A stretch of 64,000 nucleotides of DNA from Alloalcanivorax xenomutans (GCF_900217905.1 NZ_OBMO01000002.1:229815-293814), one strand, 5' to 3'. Positions 55,035 through 64,000 are shown, numbered from the stretch's first letter. A program made the numbers and translations. Notes: generated by a model not told the origin, from the sequence alone.

Positions 55035-56431
55035 CCACCGCTCCCCGCTTCGCCGTGGTCGGCCATCCCAACAAGGGCAAGTCGAGTATCGTCGCCACGC
55101 TTTCGCAGAACGACGCCGTCGCCATCGCCCTGGAGCCGGGCACCACCCGTGACAGCGAGCGCTACCCGCTGAGTGTGGACGGCCATCTGCTCTACGAGCT
55201 GATCGACACCCCCGGGTTCCAGCGCCCGCGCCGGGTGCTGGCCTGGTTGCAGGCGCACAGCCATTCCGCCTCGGACCGGCCCGACACGGTACGCGCCTTC
55301 GTCAATCAGTACCGCGACGATCCGCGCTTTCACGACGAGTGCGAACTGCTGACACCAATTCTCGACGGCGCCGGCATCATCTATGTGGTGGACGGTTCAG
55401 TGCCCTATCATCAGGAGCACGAGGCGGAGATGGAAATTCTGCGCTGGACCGGCCAGCCCAGTCTGGCGTTGATCAACCGCATCGGCGATGACGATCACGG
55501 CGAACAATGGCGCACCGCCCTGGGGCAGTATTTCCGCATCGTCCGCGACTTCAACGCGGTCACCGCGCCGTTCGAAACCCATCTGAGTCTGCTGCGCAGT
55601 TTCGGACAGCTGGCGCCACAGTGGGAAACCGCTCTGGATCAGGCCGTCGAACATCTCCGGGAGCAACGCCGGCACCGCCAGAAGCGGGCCTGGACGCTGA
55701 TCGCCGATGCCCTCAGCGATATGCTCGGCCATGCCGAAAGCGCCCGCCTCGGCGAAGACGCCAGCCGCTCCGCCCTGGAGGTCAGGTTGCGGCAAAGCTG
55801 GCAGGACTGGCAACGCAAACGGGAGCTACGGCTGCGGCGTGAAGTGGAGCAGCTTTATCAGCACCACCACCTGCAACGACAGGAACAGCACCTGGAATGG
55901 GAACCCGGGCATGACCTGTTCAGCGAACGGGAACGCCGGGCCTGGGGCGTCAGCCGGGCCTATCTGGCCACCGCCGGTTTCGGCGCCGGCGCTCTGGGTG
56001 GCGCCGGCGTGGACGCCCTCACCGCCGGCCATACGCTGGGCGCCGGCGCGTTGATCGGCGGCGTGCTCGGCGCCGCCGGCAGCCTCTACTATTCCAGCAA
56101 ACTGGATCGCCTGAATTTGGGCCCGCTATCCTCCGGCGGCCGCGAGGCGCGCTTCGGACCACTGCGCGACCCGCAATTCGGCTATGTGGTGCTCGGCCGC
56201 GCCCTGCAACACTGGTATCAGATCACCGATCGCAATCACGCCGGCCGCGACCCGCTGACCCTGGACAATGCCGACAGCCACTGGCTCGATGCCCTGCCCC
56301 GCAGTCAGCGCCACGCACTACAGAAAGCCTTGCAGCAAAACACCCGCCAGCAGGACGAGAAACGTCGGCAGGCGCTGCGCGAGGCGGTGGCCCAGGCGGG
56401 GGAAGCGTTTCTGCAGTGGCGGCGGAAGTGA
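55031..56431 (+). CDS. DUF3482-type GTPase
   Basis: The 466-residue protein has an Era/EngB-like GTPase domain in its first half: G1 GHPNKGKSS (residues 11-19), threonines in PGTTRDSER for G2, and G3 DTPG at 59-62. The G4 NKxD element appears as NRIG, which lacks the usual lysine and aspartate. The second half has charged coiled-coil segments (RLRREVEQLYQHHHLQRQEQ) and a Gly/Ala-rich hydrophobic hairpin near residues 315-360 that may insert in membranes. It is coupled to the DUF2868 gene. Nucleotide specificity may differ from GTP. Confidence 0.85.
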   Translation: MTTAPRFAVVGHPNKGKSSIVATLSQNDAVAIALEPGTTRDSERYPLSVDGHLLYELIDTPGFQRPRRVLAWLQAHSHSASDRPDTVRAFVNQYRDDPRFHDECELLTPILDGAGIIYVVDGSVPYHQEHEAEMEILRWTGQPSLALINRIGDDDHGEQWRTALGQYFRIVRDFNAVTAPFETHLSLLRSFGQLAPQWETALDQAVEHLREQRRHRQKRAWTLIADALSDMLGHAESARLGEDASRSALEVRLRQSWQDWQRKRELRLRREVEQLYQHHHLQRQEQHLEWEPGHDLFSERERRAWGVSRAYLATAGFGAGALGGAGVDALTAGHTLGAGALIGGVLGAAGSLYYSSKLDRLNLGPLSSGGREARFGPLRDPQFGYVVLGRALQHWYQITDRNHAGRDPLTLDNADSHWLDALPRSQRHALQKALQQNTRQQDEKRRQALREAVAQAGEAFLQWRRK

Positions 56432-56541
56432 CGTGGCGGGTTGAGCCTGACGATTGCTGCAACACGTGGCTGTAGGAGCCTGTCCTGCAGGCGGATTTTT
56501 GGGCGCGGGCCCCATTCGTCAGCACACGAAGAACCGCCCCG

Positions 56542-57462
56542 TCACCGCTCCGACCTCTCTCGCCGGTAGTCCCTTGGCGCCACCCCCATCACCTTCTTGA
56601 ACTGGCGGGAGAAATAATAAGGGTCATCGTAGCCAAGATCGGCGGCCACCTGGGTGATGCTGAGATCGGTGATGTCGAGCAGATAGCAGGCGCGGGTGAT
56701 CTTCAAATGCTGGAACGCCTGCATCGGCGTCTGCCCGGTCTGCCGTTTATATTCGCGAATGAAGTGATAAAGCGACAGTTCACTGGTGGCACTGACCAGT
56801 TGTTCCAGCTCGATGCGTTGATGCAGATGCGCCTGCAACCAGGCTTGGATCCGCGGCACGTCCAGCGCCACGTTGCGGGCCTGACGCTGCCGCCGCATCA
56901 ATGCCATGAAAGAGAGCAGGCTCTTGAGCAGATTGGCGGCGTAAATCAAGTGATGGGGACGGAAGCGCGTCACGGTGGTCAACAGCAGCTCCAAGTCCTC
57001 GGTGAGTCGCGAGTGCTGCCCAACGGTGGCGGTGAAACCGTCCGGGGAACTGAGGATTTCGTCGAAATAGGTATCCACCTCGGCGCCCCCCAGGTGCACC
57101 CAGTAGATCGTCCAGGGGTCCTGAGGGTTGGCCCGGTAACGGTGACGCTGGCCTTCCCGTAACAACAGAACATCCCCGGCCCGCACCGGCTGGCGCCGCC
57201 CCTCCAGTTCCGCCACGCCGGACCCCGCCAGGCAATAAATCACCAGATGATCCCGCGGCGCCGCCCGCCCCATATGGTGTCCGGCAGCGGCGGGATAGAA
57301 CCCGACGCCATGGGGCATGCAGTCCCGGCACAGCGGATGTTCCGCCAGCTCCGCCACCAGCGTATGAGGGATCACCACCCGCCGGCCGGCTTTCGGCAAT
57401 GGCCACTGGGAAGTCTCCACCTGAGGAGAAAGCTCGCCAATCATGAGAGCAATTTTATCCAT
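56542..57462 (-). CDS. mmsR: AraC-family regulator, MmsR-like
   Basis: The 306-residue protein has an N-terminal cupin-type sensor domain (residues 1-170, with RDHLVIYCLAGSGVAEL and GDVLLLREGQRHRY) and a C-terminal pair of helix-turn-helix motifs ending in DLGYDDPYYFSRQFKKVMGVAPRDYR. It is divergent from the permease and the valine degradation genes. Pseudomonas MmsR, an AraC regulator of about 307 residues, is divergent from mmsAB, so the symbol rests on length and context. The likely inducer is a valine breakdown product. Confidence 0.75.
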   Translation of the reverse strand: MDKIALMIGELSPQVETSQWPLPKAGRRVVIPHTLVAELAEHPLCRDCMPHGVGFYPAAAGHHMGRAAPRDHLVIYCLAGSGVAELEGRRQPVRAGDVLLLREGQRHRYRANPQDPWTIYWVHLGGAEVDTYFDEILSSPDGFTATVGQHSRLTEDLELLLTTVTRFRPHHLIYAANLLKSLLSFMALMRRQRQARNVALDVPRIQAWLQAHLHQRIELEQLVSATSELSLYHFIREYKRQTGQTPMQAFQHLKITRACYLLDITDLSITQVAADLGYDDPYYFSRQFKKVMGVAPRDYRRERSER

Positions 57463-57566
57463 CTTTGATCAATTGCCGCCATCTTAATGGCCATCTCTCC
57501 GTGATACAAAAGCGCAATAATTTTAAAAGTAAATGGCATAACGCCCTCCCGCTCCCCACGGCGGTG

Positions 57567-57577
57567 AAGAACAACAA
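57567..57577 (+). promoter_or_regulatory. Possible Hfq/Crc CA motif in the leader of the GntP gene
   Basis: AAGAACAACAA has three AAN steps, the AANAANAA pattern bound by Hfq with Crc in Pseudomonas catabolite repression. It ends 12 bases before the ATG and directly precedes the CCAGGA ribosome site. Whether Crc exists in this organism cannot be seen here. Confidence 0.35.
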
Positions 57578-57589
57578 CCAGGACTGAAC

Positions 57590-58900
57590 ATGTTGGTAGC
57601 CAGCTTCATTGGCCTGTTCGCCGGCCTTGCTTTATTGGTGGTGCTGACCATGCGAGGGGTCAACATCATCATCTCGGCGGTGCTTTGCGCCGTTCTGGTC
57701 GCCTTGTGCAGCGGCTTGTCCCTGCGCGATGCCATGCTCGACAGCTACATGGACGGCTTCACCGGTTTTTTCACCACCTGGTTCCCGGCCATTCTTCTGG
57801 GCGCCATTTTTGGTCAGTTGATGGATGACAGCGGCGCCGCCAAGGCCATTGCCAGAAAATCCCGCGACTGGTTCGGCGAAAAGCGCGCGATCATGGCCGT
57901 GGTGGGCGCATCGGCGATCCTCACCTACGGCGGCGTCAGCGTATTCGTGGTGGGCTTCAGCGTTTACCCCATCGCCTACGAGCTGTTCAAAGGCGCCAAC
58001 CTGCCACACCGCTTCATTCCCGCCGCCATGGTATTCGGTTCGATCTCCTTCACCATGACATCGCCGGGCTCGCCGGAAGTACAGAATCTGATTCCCACCG
58101 AGTATTTCGGCACCACCGCCGTGGCCGGCGGGTTCATCGGTGTCCTCTGCGGCATCACCATCCTGATGATCGGCGCCTTTGCCATCAGAACCCTGGTGCG
58201 TCGCGCCATTGCCGCTGGCGAGACCTTCGATCCGCCGGCGGCCAGCCGCAATCATGGTGGCAGTGAAACGGACAGTTCGATTCCGATTATCGCCGCTCTG
58301 GCCCCTCTGGTGGTCCTGGTCGGTGGCTTCAACGTGCTGGCGCTGGTCTTCGAAATGCGCGCGGTGGAGGCGTTGCTGATCGCCATGGTCGCCAGTCTGG
58401 CGCTGGGTTTCACGCTGTTTCACCGTCATCTGCACCAGCGCGGCCGCACCCTGGGACTGGGGGCGGACAACGCCCTGGTAGCCACCGCCAACACCTGCGC
58501 GGTGGTGGGTTTCGGCGCGGTGGCGGCATTGACGCCGGCCTTCAAGGAAATCGTCGCGGTACTCACTGATTTACCCGGCCTGGAGTACGCCGGGCTCGCC
58601 ATGGCGGTAACGGCTATTGCCGGCATTACCGGCTCCGCCTCGGGCGGCCTGGGTATCGCCTTGCCGATTCTGGCACCCATCTATCAGGGCATGGGGCTGG
58701 ACAACGGCGCCATGCACCGGATTTCCGCGTTGGCGTCGGGCGGCCTGGATTCCCTGCCGCATAACGGCTACGTGGTCACCACCATCCGCGCCATCTGCAA
58801 GGAAACCCACCAGCGCGCCTATCCGGCGGTGTTCGTGGCCAGTGTGCTGGTACCCTCGCTGGTACTGGCATTGGCGGTGGTACTGTATACGCTGGTATAG
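57590..58900 (+). CDS. GntP-family permease
   Basis: The 436-residue protein has about 12 membrane helices and GntP-family landmarks: GAIFGQLMDDSGAAKAIA (about 68-85), GFSVYPIAYELF and GSASGGLGIALPILAPI (about 345-361). Relatives carry gluconate, hydroxybutyrate and related acids with protons. Placement between mmsR and mmsA makes 3-hydroxyisobutyrate or a similar branched acid a reasonable substrate, by inference. About 118 bp separate it from the dehydrogenase gene. Confidence 0.88.
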   Translation: MLVASFIGLFAGLALLVVLTMRGVNIIISAVLCAVLVALCSGLSLRDAMLDSYMDGFTGFFTTWFPAILLGAIFGQLMDDSGAAKAIARKSRDWFGEKRAIMAVVGASAILTYGGVSVFVVGFSVYPIAYELFKGANLPHRFIPAAMVFGSISFTMTSPGSPEVQNLIPTEYFGTTAVAGGFIGVLCGITILMIGAFAIRTLVRRAIAAGETFDPPAASRNHGGSETDSSIPIIAALAPLVVLVGGFNVLALVFEMRAVEALLIAMVASLALGFTLFHRHLHQRGRTLGLGADNALVATANTCAVVGFGAVAALTPAFKEIVAVLTDLPGLEYAGLAMAVTAIAGITGSASGGLGIALPILAPIYQGMGLDNGAMHRISALASGGLDSLPHNGYVVTTIRAICKETHQRAYPAVFVASVLVPSLVLALAVVLYTLV

Positions 58901-59018
58901 AGCCGGCGCCGGGGAGGGTCGGGCAAGACCCTCCATGACCGATCAATCCCGCCCATCCGCAGCGAGGACGGGATGTGTTACACCACAGACATGTTGTTAA
59001 AAACATTTGGAGAGCGTT

Positions 59019-60524
59019 ATGTCCACCCGACTGCCTCAATTGATCAACGGTGAGTTCGCGCAAAGCGCCACCGATACCTGGATTCCCGTCACCAACCCGG
59101 CCACCCAGGAAGTGCTGTGCGAAGCCCCGGCGGCCACCGGCGAGGAAATGGAGCAAGCCATCGCCGCCGCCAAGGCCGCCTTCGAGGAATGGCGTGAGGT
59201 GCCGGTCACCGAACGGGCCCGTCTGATGATGCGCTACCAGCATTTGCTGAAGGAGCGCCACGACGATATCGCCAAGGTGCTGGCGAAGGAGACCGGCAAG
59301 ACCTTCGAGGACGCCAAGGGCGATGTCTGGCGTGGCATCGAAGTGGTCGAACAGGCCGCCAATATCCCGTCGCTGATGATGGGCGAAACGGTGGAGAACG
59401 TGGCCCGCAGCATCGACACCCATTCCTGGATCCAGCCGCTGGGCGTGTGCGCCGGCATCACCCCGTTCAACTTCCCGGCGATGATTCCGCTGTGGATGTT
59501 CCCGATGGCGATCGCCTGCGGCAACACCTTCGTGCTCAAGCCTTCCGAGCAGGATCCGATGACCCCCAATCTGCTGGCGGAACTGTTCCTGGAAGCCGGC
59601 GCGCCGAAGAACGTGCTGCAGGTGGTGCACGGCGGCAAGCAGCAGGTGGATACCTTGCTCACCCATCCGGAGATCAAGGCGGTGTCCTTCGTCGGTTCCG
59701 TGCCGGTGGGCCAGCATGTTTACCGCACCGCCACCGAGCATCTCAAGCGCGCCCAGTGTTTCGCCGGCGCCAAGAACCACATGGTGATCATGCCGGACGC
59801 ACAAAAGAGCCAGGTGGTTGGCAATCTGGTGGGCTCCTCCTGCGGCGCCGCCGGTCAGCGCTGCATGGCGATCAGCGTGGCGGTGTTCGTCGGTGATTCA
59901 AAACAGTGGATCGACGACATCAAGGAAGAGTTCGCCAAGGTGCGCCCCGGTGCCTGGGACGACGCCGGTGCCGCCTACGGCCCGCAGATCAGCCCGAAGG
60001 CCAGGGAGCGCATCCTCACCCTGATCAAACAGGGCAAGGAAGAGGGCGCCACCTGCTTGTTGGACGGCTCCGACTGCACCGTGGACGGCCTGCCGGATGG
60101 CAACTGGGTCGGCCCCACGCTGTTCACCGACGTGAAGCCGGAAATGAGCATCTACAACGAAGAAATTTTCGGCCCGGTGCTGTGCTGCGTGTGCGTGGAT
60201 ACGCTGGAAGAAGCCATCGAGCTGGTCAACAACAGCCCCTACGGCAACGGCACCTCCATCTTCACCGCCAGCGGCGCCGCCGCCCGCAAATACCAGCACG
60301 AAGTGGAAGTCGGTCAGGTCGGCATCAACATCCCGATTCCGGTGCCGCTGCCGTTCTTCAGCTTCACCGGCTGGAAAGGGTCCTTCTATGGCGACCAGCA
60401 CGCCTACGGCAAACAGGCAGTGCGGTTCTACACCGAGACCAAGACCGTCACCAGCCGCTGGTTTGACGACGATATCGCCGACGCCACCCACAGCGGCCCG
60501 AACATGACCATCCATCTGAAATAA
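59019..60524 (+). CDS. mmsA: Methylmalonate-semialdehyde dehydrogenase (CoA-acylating)
   Basis: The ATG at 59019 has a GGAGAG site; the product has 501 residues, normal for MmsA. The catalytic cysteine is Cys282 in GQRCMA, preceded by the FVGSVPVGQ nucleotide loop, and [17 protein letters not shown] is typical of MMSDH rather than other aldehyde dehydrogenases. It converts methylmalonate semialdehyde and CoA to propionyl-CoA, CO2 and NADH in valine breakdown. It opens the four enzyme genes of the operon. Confidence 0.95.
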   Translation: MSTRLPQLINGEFAQSATDTWIPVTNPATQEVLCEAPAATGEEMEQAIAAAKAAFEEWREVPVTERARLMMRYQHLLKERHDDIAKVLAKETGKTFEDAKGDVWRGIEVVEQAANIPSLMMGETVENVARSIDTHSWIQPLGVCAGITPFNFPAMIPLWMFPMAIACGNTFVLKPSEQDPMTPNLLAELFLEAGAPKNVLQVVHGGKQQVDTLLTHPEIKAVSFVGSVPVGQHVYRTATEHLKRAQCFAGAKNHMVIMPDAQKSQVVGNLVGSSCGAAGQRCMAISVAVFVGDSKQWIDDIKEEFAKVRPGAWDDAGAAYGPQISPKARERILTLIKQGKEEGATCLLDGSDCTVDGLPDGNWVGPTLFTDVKPEMSIYNEEIFGPVLCCVCVDTLEEAIELVNNSPYGNGTSIFTASGAAARKYQHEVEVGQVGINIPIPVPLPFFSFTGWKGSFYGDQHAYGKQAVRFYTETKTVTSRWFDDDIADATHSGPNMTIHLK

Positions 60525-60537
60525 CCTCGCCGGCGTA

Positions 60538-60573
60538 CCCGCTCCCTCATTGGCACCGCCATGAGAGAGCGGG
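60538..60573 (+). repeat. Strong hairpin between mmsA and the acyl-CoA dehydrogenase gene
   Basis: CCCGCTCCCTCAT (60538-60550) pairs with ATGAGAGAGCGGG (60561-60573), 12 of 13 pairs, around a ten-base loop. There is no T-tract, so it is not a normal terminator; mRNA processing or attenuation inside the operon is possible. The next ribosome site (GGAG, 60589) lies 16 bases downstream. Confidence 0.8.
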
Positions 60574-60602
60574 CCCGCCCGCGAACAGCGGAGACCGATA
60601 CC

Positions 60603-61754
60603 GTGGATTTCTCCCTCAACGAAGAACAACAGGCGTTCCGCGATACCGCCCGCCAGTTCGCCGAAAAGGAACTGGCGCCCTTCGCCGCCGAATGGGACGA
60701 ACACAGCACTTTTCCCAAGGACACCATCAAGCGGGCCGGGGAACTCGGCTTCTGCGCGCTGTACTGCGATCCCGACCACGGCGGCATGGGACTGAGCCGG
60801 CTTGATGCCGCCTTGATCTTCGAGCAAATGGCCGCCGGCTGCACCTCCACCACGGCGTTCATCACCATTCACAACATGGCCACCTGGATGCTGTCGAACT
60901 TCGGTTCCGACGCACTGCGCGACCAGTGGGCCGAGGGGCTGATGAGCGGTAAGCAGCTGGCGTCCTACTGCCTTACCGAACCCAATGCCGGTTCCGATGC
61001 GGCGTCCTTGAGCACCAGCGCGAAAAAGGACGGCGGCGACTATGTGCTCAACGGCGCCAAGGCGTTTATTTCCGGCGCCGGTGACACCGACGTGCTGGTC
61101 TTGATGGCACGCACTGGCGGCAGCGGTGCCGGTGGCGTTACCTGCTTCGCCATTCCAGCGGACACCACCGGTGTCAGCTACGGCCGCAACGAGGACAAGA
61201 TGGGCTGGAAAAGCCAGCCCACCCGGGCCGTGATCCTGGAAGACGTGCGTATTCCGGAGCGCTATCGCATCGGTGAAGAGGGACAGGGTTTCAAGATCGC
61301 CATGGCCGGTCTCGACGGCGGCCGCATCAACATCGCCAGCTGCTCCCTGGGGGCCGCCACCGCGGCGCTCAGTCAAGCCCGGTCCTATGTGCAGGAACGC
61401 AAGCAGTTCGGCCAGGCACTGAGTCAGTTCCAGAACACCCAGTTCACCCTCGCCGACATGGCCACGCATCTGCTGGCGGCGCAACAGATGGTGCGGCTGG
61501 CGGCCTGGAAGCTGGACCAGGGCGACAGCGACAAGTCCATGTATTGCGCCATGGCCAAACGGCTCGCCACCGACCTGTGTTTCGACGTTTGCAACCAGGC
61601 GCTGCAGTTGCATGGCGGTTACGGCTATATCAAGGAATACCCGCTGGAACGTTACGTGCGCGATGCCCGCGTGCATCAGATTCTGGAGGGCACCAACGAA
61701 ATCATGCGGGTAATCATTGCCCGCCGCGTGTTGGGTGACCTGGCGTTCCTGTGA
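60603..61754 (+). CDS. Acyl-CoA dehydrogenase, probably isobutyryl-CoA dehydrogenase
   Basis: A GTG at 60603 about ten bases after GGAG begins the 383-residue protein (DFSLNEEQQAFRDTARQFA). FAD and CoA motifs are typical: YCLTEPNAGSDAASL, the ERKQFGQALSQFQ helix and LHGGYGYIKEYPLERYVRDA. The catalytic glutamate is Glu362 in ILEGTNEIMR. Position in the valine operon suggests isobutyryl-CoA to methacrylyl-CoA. Activity on 2-methylbutyryl-CoA is an alternative. Confidence 0.9.
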   Translation: MDFSLNEEQQAFRDTARQFAEKELAPFAAEWDEHSTFPKDTIKRAGELGFCALYCDPDHGGMGLSRLDAALIFEQMAAGCTSTTAFITIHNMATWMLSNFGSDALRDQWAEGLMSGKQLASYCLTEPNAGSDAASLSTSAKKDGGDYVLNGAKAFISGAGDTDVLVLMARTGGSGAGGVTCFAIPADTTGVSYGRNEDKMGWKSQPTRAVILEDVRIPERYRIGEEGQGFKIAMAGLDGGRINIASCSLGAATAALSQARSYVQERKQFGQALSQFQNTQFTLADMATHLLAAQQMVRLAAWKLDQGDSDKSMYCAMAKRLATDLCFDVCNQALQLHGGYGYIKEYPLERYVRDARVHQILEGTNEIMRVIIARRVLGDLAFL

Positions 61755-61805
61755 GCGACCGGGATAATGCCGCGCAACGCAATCAATTGATGGAGAGTCC
61801 TGTTA

Positions 61806-62936
61806 ATGGATAGCACCGTGAGCGACAGCACCGCCCCCGTGACGTTCGAAGTCCTGGAAGGCCGTCACGGCCGTATCGGCCGCGCCACCCTGAACGCACC
61901 GAAAAGCCTCAACTCCCTGTCCCTGGAAATGATCGACCTGCTGGAGGAGCAATTGTCCGCCTGGCAGGGCGATGACACGATCCAGGCGGTCTGGCTGGAC
62001 GCCAACAGCGATAAGGCGTTCTGCGCCGGCGGCGACATCGTGCGCCTGTACGAAAGCATGGTGGCCACGCCACAGGGTGAGCGGAACCGGCACGCGGAAG
62101 CGTTCTTCGGTCGCGAATACCAGTTGGATCATCGGCTGCATACGTTCGGCAAGCCGCTGATCTGCTGGGGCAATGGCATCATCATGGGCGGCGGGCTCGG
62201 CCTGCTGGCCGGCGCCTCGCACAAAGTGCTTACCGAAACCGCGCGCATCGCCATGCCGGAAATCACCATCGGTCTGTTTCCGGACGTGGGCGGCAGTTAC
62301 TTCCTCAGTCGCATGCCCGGCAAGGTCGGCCTGTTCCTGGGGCTGACCGGCGCCAACATTAACGTCAGCGACGGCCTCGCCATCGGCCTCGGTGACGTGG
62401 CCATCGCCCATGAGAGCAAGGCGGCGGTGATGAGTGCGCTCAGCGAATTGAATTGGGACAGCGACCCACAGCGCCACGACAGCCAGGTCAGCGAGGCGCT
62501 GGCCGGCTTCGCGCTGGCCGCGGACACCCTGCCGCAAAGCCCGGTAAGCGAACATCGTGACGAGATCGATCGGCTCTGCGGCGGGGACGATCTGAGCCAG
62601 GTGGTCGAGGCAATCACCGGTCTCGACAGCGACGACCGCTGGTTGAGCAAGGCCGCGGCCACGCTCGCCCGGGGCTGCCCGCAAACCGCCGCCCTGGTGT
62701 GGGAAAACTGGCACCGTGGCGCCGACATGACGCTGGCCGATGTGTTCCGCATGGAATGGCGCGTGGCGGTGCAGTGCGCGCTGCACGGCGATTTCCAGGA
62801 GGGCGTGCGCGCCCTGTTGATCGACAAGGACGGCCAGCCCCGTTTCAAACACCGCTCGGTTTCCGACATCACACCGGCATACCTGGCGGAATTTTATCAA
62901 CTTCCCGGCGTACCCGACCCGTTAGCGGACCTATAG
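61806..62936 (+). CDS. 3-hydroxyisobutyryl-CoA hydrolase (crotonase fold)
   Basis: The 376-residue protein matches the long crotonase-like hydrolase group: FCAGGDIVRLYE (about residues 72-83), WGNGIIMGGGLGL (about 121-133) for CoA and oxyanion binding, and PEITIGLFPDVGGSYFLSRMPG with Glu and Asp positions typical of HIBCH. The length (about 350-380) fits hydrolase rather than a simple hydratase (about 260). It releases 3-hydroxyisobutyrate from its CoA ester. The methacrylyl-CoA hydratase needed for the preceding step is not obvious in the operon. Confidence 0.88.
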   Translation: MDSTVSDSTAPVTFEVLEGRHGRIGRATLNAPKSLNSLSLEMIDLLEEQLSAWQGDDTIQAVWLDANSDKAFCAGGDIVRLYESMVATPQGERNRHAEAFFGREYQLDHRLHTFGKPLICWGNGIIMGGGLGLLAGASHKVLTETARIAMPEITIGLFPDVGGSYFLSRMPGKVGLFLGLTGANINVSDGLAIGLGDVAIAHESKAAVMSALSELNWDSDPQRHDSQVSEALAGFALAADTLPQSPVSEHRDEIDRLCGGDDLSQVVEAITGLDSDDRWLSKAAATLARGCPQTAALVWENWHRGADMTLADVFRMEWRVAVQCALHGDFQEGVRALLIDKDGQPRFKHRSVSDITPAYLAEFYQLPGVPDPLADL

Positions 62937-62989
62937 AAAGGATCTGTAAAACGGGCACCGCGTCGGCTTCAGCAGCTGGAGGAATAATT

Positions 62990-63880
62990 ATGAGAATCGC
63001 GTTTTTTGGTGTCGGACACATGGGCGGTCCGATGGCCGCCAATCTGGTCAAGGCCGGTCATGAGGTGCTCGCCTTTGATCTGGTGCCCGCCTTGCTGCAG
63101 GAAGCGGTGAACGCCGGTGCCAGCGCCGCCGACTCACCAAAGCAGGCGGTGGAGAACGCCGAAGTGGTGATCAGCATGCTGCCCTCCGGCGCCGCCGCCA
63201 AAGGGCTCTACCTGGGAGACGACGGTATTCTCGACGCCATCGGCCAGGACAGCCTGATCATCGACTGCTCCACCATTGATGCCGCCACCGCCCGCGAGCT
63301 GGCCGGCGCCGCCGCCGACAGCGGCCGGGTGATGATCGACGCCCCGGTATCCGGCGGCGTCGGCGGTGCCAAGGCCGGCACCCTGACGTTCATCTGCGGC
63401 GGCCCGGAAGATGCGGTGGAGCGCGCCCGCGCGGTGCTCGAGTGCATGGGCAGCAAGATTTTCCGTGCCGGTGACAATGGCGCCGGGCAAGTGGCGAAAA
63501 TATGCAACAACATGCTTTTGGCGGTCCACATGATCGGCACCGCCGAAGCCCTGCAACTGGGCGTCGATCACGGCCTCGATCCCAAGGTCCTGTCGGACAT
63601 CATGTTCGCCAGCTCCGGCCGCAACTGGTCCCTGGAAGTCTACAACCCCTGGCCCGGGGTCATGGAGGGCGTGCCTTCCAGCAACGACTATCAGGGCGGC
63701 TTCGGCGTCAACCTGATGAACAAGGATCTCGGCCTGGCCCTGGAAGCCGCGCTGGCCAGCAAGTCCGCCACGCCCATGGGCGCTTTGGCGAAAAGCCTTT
63801 ACGGTCTGCACGCCAACGCCGGTAACGGCGGCCTGGATTTCTCCAGCATCCAGCGGTTCTTCAAGCATCGGGACGAATAA
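62990..63880 (+). CDS. mmsB: 3-hydroxyisobutyrate dehydrogenase
   Basis: The ATG at 62990 follows GGAGG; the product has 296 residues. The NAD motif is FFGVGHMGGPMAANL, the substrate-binding DAPVSGGVGGAKAGTL lies near residue 119, and the catalytic lysine is Lys170 in GQVAKICNN. It oxidises 3-hydroxyisobutyrate to methylmalonate semialdehyde, the substrate of MmsA, closing the pathway. It is the last gene of the operon in the window. Confidence 0.95.
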   Translation: MRIAFFGVGHMGGPMAANLVKAGHEVLAFDLVPALLQEAVNAGASAADSPKQAVENAEVVISMLPSGAAAKGLYLGDDGILDAIGQDSLIIDCSTIDAATARELAGAAADSGRVMIDAPVSGGVGGAKAGTLTFICGGPEDAVERARAVLECMGSKIFRAGDNGAGQVAKICNNMLLAVHMIGTAEALQLGVDHGLDPKVLSDIMFASSGRNWSLEVYNPWPGVMEGVPSSNDYQGGFGVNLMNKDLGLALEAALASKSATPMGALAKSLYGLHANAGNGGLDFSSIQRFFKHRDE

Positions 63881-63898
63881 ACGAAGCACCTGGAAGCG

Positions 63899-63916
63899 GC
63901 TACGGCGCCGCTGTAG
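63899..63916. repeat. Short repeat GCTACGGCGCCGCTGTAG after mmsB
   Basis: The 18-bp sequence is identical to 47219-47236 and is part of an AGCGGC/GCCGCT hairpin just after the operon. The last 84 bases of the window show no gene. Confidence 0.6.
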
Positions 63917-64000
63917 ATACCCTGTTCAACTTCAAGCGTTTTGAAGGCCTTGAGGCTGAAATAAACGCGATGAATCGAATGGGGTATCGGTCTTCAAACA

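Overview
The window is dense, GC-rich bacterial chromosome with no tRNA, rRNA, phage or insertion sequence that I can see. The order dsbA / nuclease / cytochrome c4 / cytochrome c5 / engB, the MuxABC-OpmB type efflux operon, the mmsR-mmsA type valine operon and the nosRZDFYL cluster point to a gammaproteobacterium near Alcanivorax/Alloalcanivorax and Pseudomonas. The assignment is inferred from gene content and order, not from a marker gene.

Region by region. 1-5616: a minus-strand operon (flavin monooxygenase, BASS-type transporter, NAD-dependent epimerase, short-chain dehydrogenase, then a GNAT acetyltransferase cut by the left edge) with a divergent AraC-type regulator; it looks like an uptake and oxidation pathway of unknown substrate. 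5613-9625: O-acetylhomoserine sulfhydrylase, an enoyl-CoA hydratase with its AraC regulator, an Mpo1-like membrane protein and a CBS-domain protein. 9869-15813: a membrane-anchored AAA ATPase overlapping an MscS-family channel gene, then an AraC regulator and a secreted serine hydrolase. 15854-17797: a diiron-type PF10118 protein and a peroxiredoxin-glutaredoxin fusion behind a strong OxyR-like site. 17928-26761: tripartite RND efflux operon with two different RND subunits. 27031-34471: catalase, hemolysin-III family protein, TonB-dependent receptor, glutathione peroxidase, DJ-1/PfpI protein and dGTPase.

34587-42716 is the respiratory nitrous oxide module. NosR, NosZ, NosD, NosF, NosY and NosL form one minus-strand operon, and a small cytochrome c faces it. 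Both nosR and the cytochrome have an FNR/DNR-type box centred about 41 bp upstream of a predicted start site, which suggests joint induction under low oxygen. No nitrite or nitric oxide reductase is present here. 42885-46527 carries an EEP-family nuclease/phosphatase, DsbA, cytochromes c4 and c5, and divergent engB. The 730-bp gap after engB (46528-47259) is the most unusual stretch: it holds a perfect sigma-54 promoter motif, a repeat family with a covarying hairpin, and, on the minus strand, a sigma-E/AlgU-type promoter followed by three stem-loops ending in a T-tract. That is a convincing small RNA in the position of Spot 42/ErsA.

47260-53005 is a six-gene Mrp Na+/H+ antiporter operon with fused MrpA-MrpB. 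53384-56431 has a degenerate Kazal-like lipoprotein and a translationally coupled DUF2868 membrane protein / DUF3482 GTPase pair. 56542-63880 is a valine degradation operon: MmsR-like regulator, GntP-family permease, methylmalonate-semialdehyde dehydrogenase, isobutyryl-CoA dehydrogenase, 3-hydroxyisobutyryl-CoA hydrolase and 3-hydroxyisobutyrate dehydrogenase. Short REP-like palindromes recur between genes throughout. The best candidates for undescribed biology are the AAA ATPase/MscS pair (9869-13379) and the small-RNA locus behind engB.
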